Source of the DNA: Actinomadura sp. HBU206391
GTDB taxonomy: Bacteria > Actinomycetota > Actinomycetes > Streptosporangiales > Streptosporangiaceae
Direction: 5' to 3'
DNA length: 64,000 bases
Assembly (NCBI RefSeq): GCF_014323665.1
Contig: NZ_JABVEB010000005.1
Span: 45,678-109,677 of the forward strand
Each line of letters opens with the position of its first letter. The first letter of the stretch is position 1. Shown piece by piece: positions 10,499 through 19,030 of the stretch. A program made the translations under genes and the position numbers. The notes under the pieces were generated by a model. It did not search any database. It had not been told where the DNA came from and was given only the letters and a program-made list of their open reading frames with translations.

Positions 10499-10512
10499 TA
10501 CGCTGCACAATG
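10499..10512 (+). promoter_or_regulatory. Candidate leaderless -10 box for arginine deiminase
   Basis: TACGCT at 10499-10504 is followed by seven bases and the GTG at 10512. No Shine-Dalgarno sequence precedes the GTG, so initiation on a leaderless transcript fits best. The box lies just beyond the presumed start of the divergent MFS gene. Confidence 0.45.
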
Positions 10513-11714
10513 TGACTTATAGCTACCGTGTGGACAGTGAGGTCGGACGGCTCCGGGCCGTCGTGCTGCATCGCCCCGGTGCGGAGCTGAAGCGCCTCAC
10601 TCCACGCAACAACGACAAACTCCTGTTCGACGGGATCCCATGGGTGGGCCGCGCGCAGGAGGAACACGACGCCTTCGCCGAGGCTCTACGGGGTCGCGGC
10701 GTCGAGGTGTTGTACGTCACCGAGCTGCTCCAGGAGGCACTGGAGTACCAGTCCGCGCGGCAGGAGGCGATCGCCGGCGTACTGACCGACGCCCGGCTCG
10801 GCGACCGGCTGCGGGGTGTGGCGGCGTCCTATCTCGCGGATCTCGACACCGAGAGCCTCGCCCATGTGCTGATCGCCGGGCTCGCCCATGAGGAGCTCAA
10901 GTCCGGCCACGGCCTGGTGTACGAGCTGATGGGCCGGCATGACTTCATCATCGACCCGCTGCCGAACCTGCTGTTCACCCGGGACTCCAGCGCCTGGATC
11001 GGCGACCGGGTCGCGGTGACGAGCCTGGCCATGCCCGCCCGGGAACGGGAGACCGCGCTCACCCGGCTGATCTACGGCCACCATCCGAGGTTCGCCGGGG
11101 TCGACACGCTGTACGAACCCGGCCTCGAGCACGTGGAGGGCGGCGACATCCTGCTGCTCGCCCCCGGAGTGATCGCCGTGGGCACCGGCGAGCGGACCAC
11201 GCCGGCGGGCGTGGAGCGGCTCGCGCGCCGGGTCTTCGACGCGGGGCTGGCCCGCACCGTGCTGGCGGTCCCGATCGCCCAGGAACGGGCGACGATGCAC
11301 CTGGACACGATCTGCACCATGGTCGACGTGGACACGGTGGTGATGTACCCGGCGATCGCCCACTCGCTGACCGCCTATACCGTGACGATGGCGGACGGCG
11401 AGCTGCGGATCGCCGCGGCCCGGCCGTTCCTGTCGGCCGCCGCGGACGCGATGGGCGTCGACCGGCTCAAAGTGATCGACACGGGGCTCGACCCGGTCAC
11501 CGCCGAACGCGAGCAGTGGGACGACGGCAACAACACCCTGGCCGTGGGGCCACGCCTGGCGGTCGCGTACGAGCGGAACATCGAGACCAACGCCCAGCTC
11601 GAGGCCGCGGGCGTCGAGGTGATCAGGATCAAGGGCAGTGAGCTCGGCAGCGGCCGGGGCGGCCCCCGCTGTATGTCCTGCCCGATCGAGCGGGCCGCCC
11701 TGCCGGAGTCGTGA
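10512..11714 (+). CDS. arcA: Arginine deiminase
   Basis: 400 aa cytoplasmic enzyme hydrolysing L-arginine to L-citrulline and ammonia. Diagnostic motifs of the guanidino-modifying superfamily are present: [11 protein letters not shown] near residue 155, the Glu/Asp pair in [12 protein letters not shown] (about 210), the catalytic histidine in [11 protein letters not shown] (about 260), and the nucleophilic cysteine in [13 protein letters not shown] at the C-terminus. Length matches the family. The usual partners arcB, arcC and arcD are not adjacent, so it may serve acid resistance or arginine turnover rather than a full ADI pathway. It is divergent from the MFS transporter and has a probable leaderless GTG start. 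Confidence 0.93.
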   Translation: MTYSYRVDSEVGRLRAVVLHRPGAELKRLTPRNNDKLLFDGIPWVGRAQEEHDAFAEALRGRGVEVLYVTELLQEALEYQSARQEAIAGVLTDARLGDRLRGVAASYLADLDTESLAHVLIAGLAHEELKSGHGLVYELMGRHDFIIDPLPNLLFTRDSSAWIGDRVAVTSLAMPARERETALTRLIYGHHPRFAGVDTLYEPGLEHVEGGDILLLAPGVIAVGTGERTTPAGVERLARRVFDAGLARTVLAVPIAQERATMHLDTICTMVDVDTVVMYPAIAHSLTAYTVTMADGELRIAAARPFLSAAADAMGVDRLKVIDTGLDPVTAEREQWDDGNNTLAVGPRLAVAYERNIETNAQLEAAGVEVIRIKGSELGSGRGGPRCMSCPIERAALPES

Positions 11715-11792
11715 CCACGGCCGGCCCGGTGGCGTGCTTGGAGGCTCGGATGCTGCCGACGGGGGCGCGGCAGCACCCGAGCTGGGATGACC

Positions 11793-12287
11793 CTAGCGGG
11801 TGCGGTTCAGCAGGTTGACGGCGGGGATGCCGGTTATGCCGGGCTGTGCCGTGACCACGGGCTGCGGGGTTTCCGCCGCTCGGCCGTTGCTGGTCTCCGT
11901 GGAGGGCAGGACCGCCCACACCGTGGTGCCGCCGTCCTCGTAGCGCACGCCCCAGCATTCCGCGAGGCTCTCCACGATGCCGAGCCCCCGCCCGCCGAGC
12001 GACGAGAGCGTGGGGTGATTGCGCCGGGGCTCCGTCATGGCTCCGCCGTCGCTGACAGCGATCTCGATCGCGTCACCGGTACTGATCCACGTGAGCTTGA
12101 TCTGCCCTGAGGGCAACGGGCGAGCGTGCCTCAGCGCGTTGCTGAGCAGTTCGCTCATGATGACGTTCACGTCGTCGATGACCGATGGGAGGACCCCCGA
12201 GGCGATGAGCTCAGAACTGAGGCATTGCCGGGCGATCGCGACGCTGGATGGCGCATGTGGCAGCAATACGACGCTCGACGCCCTCAC
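11793..12287 (-). CDS. RsbW-like ATP-binding protein (HATPase_c_2)
   Basis: Single GHKL ATPase domain: DVNVIMSELLSNALRHARP is the N box and VSDGGAMTEP plus LGGRGLGIVESLAECWGV are the G boxes. Streptomyces encode dozens of such small ATPases, mostly anti-sigma-factor-like or conservon regulators; the partner is unknown. GTG 12287 is preferred because GGGAGG lies ten bases upstream and the longer frame to ATG 12383 (adding WAFRSYRGC) has poor third-position GC, but the longer start is possible. The C-terminal 45 residues are unstructured. It may act with the neighbouring histidine kinase gene on the same strand, 270 bases upstream, but that is only proximity. Confidence 0.75.
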   Translation of the reverse strand: MRASSVVLLPHAPSSVAIARQCLSSELIASGVLPSVIDDVNVIMSELLSNALRHARPLPSGQIKLTWISTGDAIEIAVSDGGAMTEPRRNHPTLSSLGGRGLGIVESLAECWGVRYEDGGTTVWAVLPSTETSNGRAAETPQPVVTAQPGITGIPAVNLLNRTR

Positions 12288-12557
12288 CTCCCCGTGGCCT
12301 CCCGAGTCCGAACACTCACCGTCGCATCCCCGGTACGACCGAAATGCCCAGTACGGGATACCCGGAAACCCACAGCAAACCATCGGCTACCAACACAACG
12401 AGTGACTAACTCTACAGACACCCCTACAGACCCCCTCAAAACCTCTGAAGCATCGCGATGCGTCTCGAACCGGACGCCCGTCGTGGTGGTGCACCAAGGT
12501 CGGTTAAAGACCTATCCACTCAACGCGGGATTACTCCTCCTGCGAGAGTTTCGTCCG

Positions 12558-14429
12558 TCACGGTGTGTGCAAGAACGAATCGTCCGCGGGCTTCAGCACG
12601 AGGCGCATGCACGTTCCACCGCACGTGCGAGAGTGTGCGGAGATGTCGCCCTGCTGTGCGAGGGCCAGCCGTTTCACGATGTACAGGCCGAGCCCGATCC
12701 CGCCGAACCGCCGGCGATCTCCGGCCTCGCCCTGGACGAACCGCTCGAAGATCCGCTCGTGGTCGCCGGACGCGATGCCGACGCCCTCGTCCTCGACCGT
12801 CACCACGATGTCCGCGCCGTCCAGCCCCGCCCGCACGTGGACGGTGCCGCCGTCCGGCGAGTACTTGAAGGCGTTCTCCAGCAGCTGGCCGATGATGATG
12901 TCGGTGGCCATCGCGTCACCGCTGATCTCCGGCAGGTCCGGCGGCACGTCGAGTTCCACCGTGTGCCGGTCCGACAGCGAGCGGAACCCCGCGACGGCCT
13001 GCCCGAGCAGCCGGACCAGATCGAACCGCTCGATCGTGACCTTGAGCTCGCCGGCACCCGCACGCGACCCGAGCAGCAGGTTCTCGACCAGCCGCGCGAG
13101 CGAATGCGCGCGTTCGGCGATCGTCGCGACCGCCTGCCTGCGATCGTCGTCGGTGAGCTTGTCCCACCGGTTCACCAGCGTGCTGGCGAACCCCTGGACG
13201 ACCGTGATCGGGGTACGGAGCTCGTGACTGGTCGTGGCCAGGAACAGATCCTTGGCCTCCTCGAGGGCCTTGGCGTCGGAAACGTCACGGAAGTCGACCA
13301 CCAGCTCGTCGGTCTCCTCGATCTCCGCGCACAGCACATTGAGCCAGGTGCCGCCGGTCAGCCGATGCGTGACCATCTCACCGGGCAGGGGCTGCGGGAA
13401 CGGCAGATGCTGCCCGATCGCCACGTCCGACGGCACACCGGTGATGGCATGGGCGGCCGGGTTCCACTGCCGTACGACGCCGTCCCGGTCGAGCACGGCG
13501 ATACCGTCCGCGCTCGCGTCGATGACCGCCCGCTCGTGGGCGCGCTGCCGGACCACCTTGGAATAGGCGACGGCGTTGCCCACGGCGACCCCGGCGTGCC
13601 CGGCGAGGAGTTCGAGCACCTCCAGCTCGCTGTGGCCGACCTTCTGCCCCGAGAACAGCGCATACAGCGCGCCGTACGGCGCCTGCTGCAGGTAGGACAG
13701 GCTCAGCGCGATCGTGTGGAGGCCCGGCAGCTCAGACCAGATCAGCTCGTCGAGCCGGCGGTGACCGGTCGCGAGCATCACCGTCTTGCCGGTGCGGAGC
13801 AGCTCGCCGACCAGGCTCGGGTGCAGTTCCGCGACGGAGTCGTTGAGGTGCTCTGGGAGCCCGCGCATGCTGACCAGCCTGAGCTTGTCCCCGTCGATCC
13901 GGACGAACCCGCCGGCATCGGCGCCGGTGAGCTCGATCAGCGCGCCGGTGATCCGGTCGAGCACGGTGGCCAGGTCGAGCTCGGCGTTGAGGTCGGCGAT
14001 CACGTCGTTGAGGCGGCGGACGAGGCGGGCCCGCTCTGTCGCGTGATGCTGGGCCGCCTCGTCCTCCTCGACCGGGTGGAAGACGCTCACCCAGCCGATC
14101 AGCTCATCGCCCGCGTCGCGCAGGACGCTGGTGTCGATCCGTACGTCGATCAGGTGCCCGTCCCGGTGGAACCTGCGGGTCGCGATCGAGATCTGCCCGC
14201 CCTCACGGATCCGCTCGAGCACGGCGTTGTGCTCGGCCTTGAGCTCGTCGGGCACGATCGGCGGGATCTTGCCGAGCACGTCGCCGGCGGCCCAGCCGAA
14301 CATCCGCTCCGCCGCCGGATTCCAGACCGTCACGGCGAAATCGGGATCGACGGCGACGATGGCATCCGCCGCGCACTCGATGACCGCGCGGACGATCGGA
14401 TCGTGGACGTCCCCTTGCACGTTTGTCAT
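12558..14429 (-). CDS. PAS/GAF-domain sensor histidine kinase
   Basis: 623 aa, no membrane segments, so a cytoplasmic sensor. An N-terminal PAS domain (DAIVAVDPDFAVTVWNPAAERMFGW, residues about 10-120) is followed by a GAF domain (about 150-310), a second PAS domain (GIAVLDRDGVVRQWNPAAHAITG) and the kinase core: H box FLATTSHELRTPITVVQGF, N box LENAFKYSP, then VEDEGVGIASGDHERIFERF and FGGIGLGLYIVKRL. ATG 14429 was chosen over the longer frame because GGTGG precedes it and PAS homology starts there. No response regulator gene is adjacent; it may be an orphan kinase or work with a distant partner. Confidence 0.88.
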   Translation of the reverse strand: MTNVQGDVHDPIVRAVIECAADAIVAVDPDFAVTVWNPAAERMFGWAAGDVLGKIPPIVPDELKAEHNAVLERIREGGQISIATRRFHRDGHLIDVRIDTSVLRDAGDELIGWVSVFHPVEEDEAAQHHATERARLVRRLNDVIADLNAELDLATVLDRITGALIELTGADAGGFVRIDGDKLRLVSMRGLPEHLNDSVAELHPSLVGELLRTGKTVMLATGHRRLDELIWSELPGLHTIALSLSYLQQAPYGALYALFSGQKVGHSELEVLELLAGHAGVAVGNAVAYSKVVRQRAHERAVIDASADGIAVLDRDGVVRQWNPAAHAITGVPSDVAIGQHLPFPQPLPGEMVTHRLTGGTWLNVLCAEIEETDELVVDFRDVSDAKALEEAKDLFLATTSHELRTPITVVQGFASTLVNRWDKLTDDDRRQAVATIAERAHSLARLVENLLLGSRAGAGELKVTIERFDLVRLLGQAVAGFRSLSDRHTVELDVPPDLPEISGDAMATDIIIGQLLENAFKYSPDGGTVHVRAGLDGADIVVTVEDEGVGIASGDHERIFERFVQGEAGDRRRFGGIGLGLYIVKRLALAQQGDISAHSRTCGGTCMRLVLKPADDSFLHTP

Positions 14430-14548
14430 GGTGCCACCGGATGCCACCTGACGGCGCCTGAAGTGCCGTGGAAAAGTTCCGACGGTTCCCCGGCCCACTC
14501 CGCAGGATCGTCACTGATCAGCGTGATCGCACGAAGGTTTCCCGGTGG

Positions 14549-15907
14549 TCAGCGCCGCGTGAGCCGGCCGATGAGGTACGTCGCCAGGGCCGCTGCGGCG
14601 AACGCGAGCAGCGATGCGCTCATCCAGGAGGACGGGGAGAAGTGCAGCAGGTCCTGCACATCGCCCCAGAAACCGCTCCACCAGCCGACGCCGCCCGGGT
14701 TGATCAACTGATAGAGGGCGAAGCCGACCGCCCAGGCGGCGATCATGCCCCACCGCGAGGGCGCCGTACGTGAGACGTCCCAGGCACGGCCGCGGTGCAG
14801 CACGAAGAAGTCGACCGCCAGCACGCCCAGCATGGGGACGAACACCGAGCCGATGAGCGACAGGAAACTCGAGTAGTCGCCGATGTCGACCAGCAGTGCC
14901 AGCACCGTGATCAGTACACCAAGCGCGATCGACAGGACCCGGCGGTCGGCTCTCGGCGCGAGATTCTGGAGCGAGACGGCGGTGGAATAGACGTTGGCGA
15001 ACGACTGGTCCGCCTCGCGGAGCACGAAGATCCCGAAGAACACGGCGCCCAGCGCCACGTGGAGGAACGGGTCGAAGACCTTGGAGGAGTCGCCGGCCAC
15101 CAGCGCCAGCGCGATGAGCCCCAGGACATAGGCGACGATCTGGGTGACCGAGTACCCGATCGCCGCGGCGCCGAAAGCCCCGCGCGCCGTACGGGCATGG
15201 CGTGTGTAGTCGGCCGCCATCGGGACCCAGGAGATCGAGACGGCCAGTGCGGCGTCGGCGCCCAGCCAGAACTGTCCCCAGCCCCCCTCGGTGAGGTCGG
15301 GCAGCGGTTCGCGCAGCAACTGGACATAGAAGTAGACGAGAGAGATCGCGACCGCGATGGTGACGTAGCGGCGCAGCATCCGGACCGAGCCGAGCGGCCA
15401 GATGGTCAGCACCGTAGTGATCACGCCGGCGGCGACGACGTAGCTCCACCGCGGGATGTCGTCGTACAGCGCCCGCGCCGCATCGGCGATCACGACCAGC
15501 TCGAAGGTGCCCCACCCGATCAGCTGGGCCACGTTCAGCACGGTCGGGAGATACGACAGCCGGGCCCCGAACAGCCCGCGCAGCAGCACCATCGCGGGCT
15601 GACCGGTGCGGGCGCCGGGCACCGCGGCCACCCCGAGCATCAGCCCGCCGAGCACCGTACCGACGATCATCGCCGTGATGCCGGCGGTGATCGCGAGCTG
15701 CGGGACGCCGTTCGCGTCCGGGGCCAGCACGGTGTAGGCCCCGGAGAAGGCGAACAGGCTCACCCCGAGATTCGCCCAGAACGCCCCCTGGTCCCAGAAG
15801 CTCAGGACCTTCGGCGCGGGCTCGTCGAGGGTGTAGGGGACCTCGTTGGGTCGGCCGTCCTTGTTCGGACGCTCGTTGTTCAGATGCTTCTGGACGGCGG
15901 CGCTCAA
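14549..15907 (-). CDS. cytX: NCS1-family permease, CytX-type (thiamine precursor transporter)
   Basis: 452 aa with about twelve membrane helices and the NCS1 hallmark near the N-terminus (SFWDQGAFWANLGVSLFAFS) and ARTGQPAMVLLRGLFG. NCS1 proteins import cytosine, allantoin, hydantoins or hydroxymethylpyrimidine. Here a TPP riboswitch lies directly upstream, which points to CytX, the proposed hydroxymethylpyrimidine importer for thiamine salvage. The start is a TTG at 15907 four to eight bases after AGGGAGAG, which is also the 3' edge of the riboswitch, so ligand binding may block translation. The gene is monocistronic. Transport specificity is inferred from the riboswitch, not from residues. 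Confidence 0.85.
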   Translation of the reverse strand: MSAAVQKHLNNERPNKDGRPNEVPYTLDEPAPKVLSFWDQGAFWANLGVSLFAFSGAYTVLAPDANGVPQLAITAGITAMIVGTVLGGLMLGVAAVPGARTGQPAMVLLRGLFGARLSYLPTVLNVAQLIGWGTFELVVIADAARALYDDIPRWSYVVAAGVITTVLTIWPLGSVRMLRRYVTIAVAISLVYFYVQLLREPLPDLTEGGWGQFWLGADAALAVSISWVPMAADYTRHARTARGAFGAAAIGYSVTQIVAYVLGLIALALVAGDSSKVFDPFLHVALGAVFFGIFVLREADQSFANVYSTAVSLQNLAPRADRRVLSIALGVLITVLALLVDIGDYSSFLSLIGSVFVPMLGVLAVDFFVLHRGRAWDVSRTAPSRWGMIAAWAVGFALYQLINPGGVGWWSGFWGDVQDLLHFSPSSWMSASLLAFAAAALATYLIGRLTRR

Positions 15908-15910
15908 CGC

Positions 15911-16003
15911 ACTCTCCCTACGCCGGCATTACCCGGACAGGTTCATGCGGTCGGCGACGCTGTCAGTCGCCCTCTCAGCCCGGTTCCGCCCGAGCTCCCG
16001 CGG
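15911..16003 (-). promoter_or_regulatory. TPP (THI-box) riboswitch
   Basis: On the minus strand the sequence holds the THI elements in order: CGGGAGCTCGGG, GGGCTGAGAGGGCGAC, a variable P3 hairpin region, CATGAACCTGTCCGGGTAAT and GCCGGCGTAGGGAGAG. These match the conserved CUGAGA, ACCUG.UC.GGUAAU and GCGUAGGGA segments of the aptamer. The last segment overlaps the ribosome binding site of cytX, 4 bases before the TTG. Thiamine pyrophosphate is therefore expected to repress the permease, probably at translation initiation. Confidence 0.93.
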
Positions 16004-16123
16004 TCTTCAGTTAGTTAGACGGGCAAATAGTACAGGTCCAGCACTCGGCCCGCCAGGCTCCACCGGTCTGGCGTTGTGGGCGGTCAGGCCGTTCGGCGGG
16101 TCGGAAGACGCGGGCTCGGGCGC

Positions 16124-16459
16124 TCAGACCACGTAGGGCTCCAGGCTCGTCTCACTGACCATCGGACGCCCCGCCTCGGCCCAGCGCTGCATGCCGCCGT
16201 CGACGTTCGCCGCCTGCCAGCCGGCGTTGTTGAGCGCGACCGTGACCTGCGCCGACCTGGCACCGGACCGGCAGATCACGTAGACGTCCTGATCGCGTGG
16301 GATCTCACCGGCCCGATCACTGAGCTCGCGCATCCGGATGTGCACCGCCCCCGGTGCGTGGCCCGCCAGCCATTCCTCCGGCTCCCGGACGTCCAGCAGA
16401 TACGCACCTTCCGGGACGGCCGTGGCGTCGACCACCGGAATGTTCTCCCCGAGATTCAT
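16124..16459 (-). CDS. Rhodanese-like domain protein
   Basis: 111 aa single rhodanese domain. YLLDVREPEEWLAGHAPGAVHI is the CH2A/CDC25-type entry motif, and CRSGARS is the active-site loop with the persulfide-forming cysteine (about residue 73). Such proteins transfer sulfur from thiosulfate or persulfides to acceptors in the cytoplasm. The ATG at 16459 is used; an in-frame ATG 12 bases upstream is possible. It is divergent from the SSI-like lipoprotein with only 46 bases between starts. No partner sulfur-metabolism gene is adjacent. Confidence 0.85.
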   Translation of the reverse strand: MNLGENIPVVDATAVPEGAYLLDVREPEEWLAGHAPGAVHIRMRELSDRAGEIPRDQDVYVICRSGARSAQVTVALNNAGWQAANVDGGMQRWAEAGRPMVSETSLEPYVV

Positions 16460-16505
16460 CACGATCCCATGGAACCCCGAGGAACCCGTCCACGTCGAAT
16501 CTCGC

Positions 16506-16988
16506 ATGCGGTATCGGATGCTCTTTTTCACAGTGCCTGGCCTCGCGGTGATCGTATCTCTGGCGAGTTGCGGCTCTGAGCAGGCCAAAGGCGCTCCGAG
16601 CCGGACCCCTTCCGGGGTGGTCGCCACCCCGAGTCCGGCACAGCCCATGACCGATCTCACTATCCAGGTGAAGTCGCCCACGTCATCGACCGAACCGCCC
16701 GCCGAGGCGCCCACCAAGAGTTGGACGCTCTCCTGTGATCCGCCGGACGGCACCCACCCCGACCCGACCGCCGCGTGCGCGGCGCTGGGCAAGGCCCCGG
16801 ACCCGTTCGCGCCCGTCCCCAAGGACCGGCAGTGCACGATGATCTTCGGCGGGCCCGAGGAGGCGACCGTCGCCGGCACCTGGAAGGGCAAGCGGGTCGA
16901 CGCGAAGTTCAACCGCAAGAACGGCTGCGAGGTGTCCCGTTGGAGCGGGCTCGCCCCCGTGTTCGGCAAACTCCCCCAGGCCGGCTGA
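16506..16988 (+). CDS. Lipoprotein with subtilisin-inhibitor-like (SSI) domain
   Basis: 160 aa. MRYRMLFFTVPGLAVIVSL leads to a lipobox LASC, so it is exported and lipid-anchored. After a Pro/Thr/Ser-rich linker (about 28-75) comes an SSI-like domain: LSCDPPDGTHPDPTAACAAL, CTMIFGGPEEATVAGTW and FNRKNGCEVSRW, with four cysteines in the spacing of the family. The classical reactive-site loop of Streptomyces subtilisin inhibitor is replaced by CTMIFGGPE, as in the many SSI-like lipoproteins whose inhibitory activity is unproven. No good ribosome binding site is seen. It is divergent from the rhodanese gene. Confidence 0.8.
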   Translation: MRYRMLFFTVPGLAVIVSLASCGSEQAKGAPSRTPSGVVATPSPAQPMTDLTIQVKSPTSSTEPPAEAPTKSWTLSCDPPDGTHPDPTAACAALGKAPDPFAPVPKDRQCTMIFGGPEEATVAGTWKGKRVDAKFNRKNGCEVSRWSGLAPVFGKLPQAG

Positions 16989-17108
16989 CCTCCCGTCGGC
17001 AGCGGTGATCCGGCGGTCATGATCTGGCGGTCGTCCCGTGCGCGGACGGCCACCAGATCACCGCCGCGAGAGCCACCGCTGCGGTCCACGCCCGGTTGGA
17101 GCGCGGAC

Positions 17109-17969
17109 TCACTTGAGCAGCCGGGACAGCCTGCGGTCGGCGAGAGGCTTCCCGCCGGTCTGGCAGGTGGGGCAGTACTGCAGTGCCGAATCGGCGAACG
17201 ACACCTCCCTGATCGTGTCGCCGCAGATCGGGCACTTCTCACCGGCTCGCCCGTGCACGCGCAGCCCGAGTTTCTTCTCCGCCTTCAGGTCGCCGGCCGC
17301 GAGTCCCTCGGAGCGGCCGACCGCCTCCCTCAGCGTCATCACGATCGAGCCGTGCAGGAGCTCGACCTCCTCTTCCGTGAGGGTCGCGGCGATCTTGAAC
17401 GGGGACATCTTGGCGACGTGGAGGACTTCGTCGGAGTAGGCGTTGCCGATCCCCGCGATGATCCGCTGATCGCGGAGCAGCCTCTTGATCTGCGTACGGC
17501 GGTCGCCGACGATCTCCTGCAGCGTCGCCACCGTGAAGGTCTCTGACAGCGGGTCCGGGCCGAGGGCCGCGATGCCGGGGACGTCCGCGGGATCTCTGAC
17601 GACATAGACGGCAAGGCCCTTCTTGGTGCCGGCCTCGGTGAGGTCGAATCCCGAGCCGTCGTCCAGATGGACGCGCAGCGCGAGCGGCCCCTTGCCGGGC
17701 CGCACCGGTTTGACCGGGATCTCTTCCTTCCACCGCAGCCAGCCCGCGCGGGCGAGATGGATGACGAGGTGCAGTCCGTCGACATCGAGGTCGAGGAACT
17801 TGCCATATCGACCGACCGCCGTGACTGGCAGACCGCCCAGGCCGGTCACAGGGGGGTCGTAGGTCTTGAGTGCGGAGATGGCGAGCACATCGATCCGTGC
17901 GATCACGCGACCGACCGCGCGTTCCCGAAGGAACGCCGCGAGCGCCTCGACCTCGGGTAGCTCAGGCAT
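17109..17969 (-). CDS. Fpg/Nei-family DNA glycosylase
   Basis: 286 aa base-excision repair enzyme with AP-lyase activity. It begins MPELPEVEAL, giving the catalytic N-terminal proline and the adjacent glutamate after Met removal. The helix-two-turn-helix is RRTQIKRLLRDQRIIAGIGNAYSDE, and the C-terminal zinc finger uses CPIC and CPTC. It is formamidopyrimidine-DNA-glycosylase-like rather than a clear mutM, since the lesion-recognition loop differs and a distinct actinobacterial group carries this KTYDPP sequence. The gene is on its own, downstream of a region rich in DnaA-box-like sequences. Confidence 0.9.
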   Translation of the reverse strand: MPELPEVEALAAFLRERAVGRVIARIDVLAISALKTYDPPVTGLGGLPVTAVGRYGKFLDLDVDGLHLVIHLARAGWLRWKEEIPVKPVRPGKGPLALRVHLDDGSGFDLTEAGTKKGLAVYVVRDPADVPGIAALGPDPLSETFTVATLQEIVGDRRTQIKRLLRDQRIIAGIGNAYSDEVLHVAKMSPFKIAATLTEEEVELLHGSIVMTLREAVGRSEGLAAGDLKAEKKLGLRVHGRAGEKCPICGDTIREVSFADSALQYCPTCQTGGKPLADRRLSRLLK

Positions 17970-18258
17970 CCCTCAAGTATGGGCGACCATCCCGTGGGGG
18001 CAAGCCGACCTTCCACAGGCCTGTGGACGGCTGTGGAAAAGCCTGTGCGTAACCCCGGATCCAGGTGCGGCTTCAGGGTTTCCGAGCTCCGTACCATGGC
18101 AGAAGCGGGCAAACCGCCAAGGCGCGGCGGTTCCGGCCGTCACAACGCCTGTGGATAACTCTCCGTAACGTGCCGGCGGAAAGACCACTGAAGATCGGCG
18201 CCACGCCGGAACGGCCCCACCTGCGGAACGGCCGCGCCGTCGGCCCGGCGGGCGTGCC
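17970..18258. other. Intergenic region with DnaA-box-like palindromes
   Basis: TCCACAGGCCTGTGGA at 18012-18027 is a perfect 16-bp palindrome, GGCTGTGGAAAAGCC follows at about 18029-18043, and TGTGGATAA at 18150-18158 is the complement of the consensus DnaA box TTATCCACA. The same CCTGTGGATAACTC occurs at 32944. No gene is visible in this stretch. A DnaA titration or regulatory role is possible; the tight cluster of boxes expected of oriC is not present. Confidence 0.45.
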
Positions 18259-18867
18259 TCAGGCCGGCACGTCCCAGAACGCGATCTCGTGGCGCATGCC
18301 GTCGAGAAAGAGCGACTCGGCCCGAGCCGGATCCGGTGCCGCCTCGTCGATCATCTGCGCGCAGCGCCGGGCCAGCGCCGCGAATCCCGGGTCGGCGTAC
18401 GTATCGACCCACCGCCGTAGGCGGGGCTCCTCCGGCGGATTCGTCGCCAAGATCGCGCCCAGCTCCGAGTAGCCCCACATGCAGGGGTACAGGGCCGCCA
18501 GTCCCTCGCCGTAGAGCGCGGCGGCGTCGAGCAGGAACGCGGTGTAGGCCGCGCACGCCGGGCTCTTGCGCGCGCCGCCGAGGTCGGCGTCGAACTCGGC
18601 GGCCAGCGAACGGTGCAGCGACAGTTCCTCGTGGAAGGTGGAGTGCGCCAGGTCGACGAGGTCGCCCAGGTGCTCGGACGGCGCCTGCCAGGCCAGCCGG
18701 GAGAACACCCTCACGTAGTCCAGCAGGAACAGGTAGTCCTGCTCGAGCCAGGATCTGAAGACCGCCTCGTCCAGATCGCCTCTCGCGATCCCGGCCACCG
18801 TCGGGTGCTTCAGTTGCTCCTCGACCAGCGGCCGGCCGATCTCATGCAACCGCGCCGACAGACTCAT
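18259..18867 (-). CDS. tenA: TenA-family protein (aminopyrimidine aminohydrolase / thiaminase II)
   Basis: 202 aa all-helical cytoplasmic enzyme of thiamine salvage, which hydrolyses aminopyrimidine breakdown products to hydroxymethylpyrimidine. The family landmarks are visible: LEQDYLFLLDYVRVF near residue 40, the active-site cysteine in LYPCMWGYSELG (about 133) and the C-terminal glutamate in HEIAFWD. ATG 18867 fits the family length of about 200-220; the longer upstream frame is not protein-like. No TPP riboswitch is seen in front of it, unlike cytX 2.4 kb away. The gene stands alone. Confidence 0.88.
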   Translation of the reverse strand: MSLSARLHEIGRPLVEEQLKHPTVAGIARGDLDEAVFRSWLEQDYLFLLDYVRVFSRLAWQAPSEHLGDLVDLAHSTFHEELSLHRSLAAEFDADLGGARKSPACAAYTAFLLDAAALYGEGLAALYPCMWGYSELGAILATNPPEEPRLRRWVDTYADPGFAALARRCAQMIDEAAPDPARAESLFLDGMRHEIAFWDVPA

Positions 18868-19030
18868 GGTCGGAAGTGTCCCATTGCCCGCCAGAGGCCG
18901 GCCACGTGGCGCGCGTCGGGACTTCCGGACGCTCAGGTAACTTCCGGCTTCGGTTCGGTGTCGAGCCGACGCGGCAGCGATGTGACGTGCATCACTTTCC
19001 GCCTGAGGGCGATCGGGTAATGGAGGGGCC

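Noticed and set aside
12126..14711. 861-codon open frame antisense to the PAS/GAF histidine kinase
   Set aside because: Mirror of the kinase codons, rich in Arg/Asp/His/Gln as typical of shadow frames; no motif or start signal.
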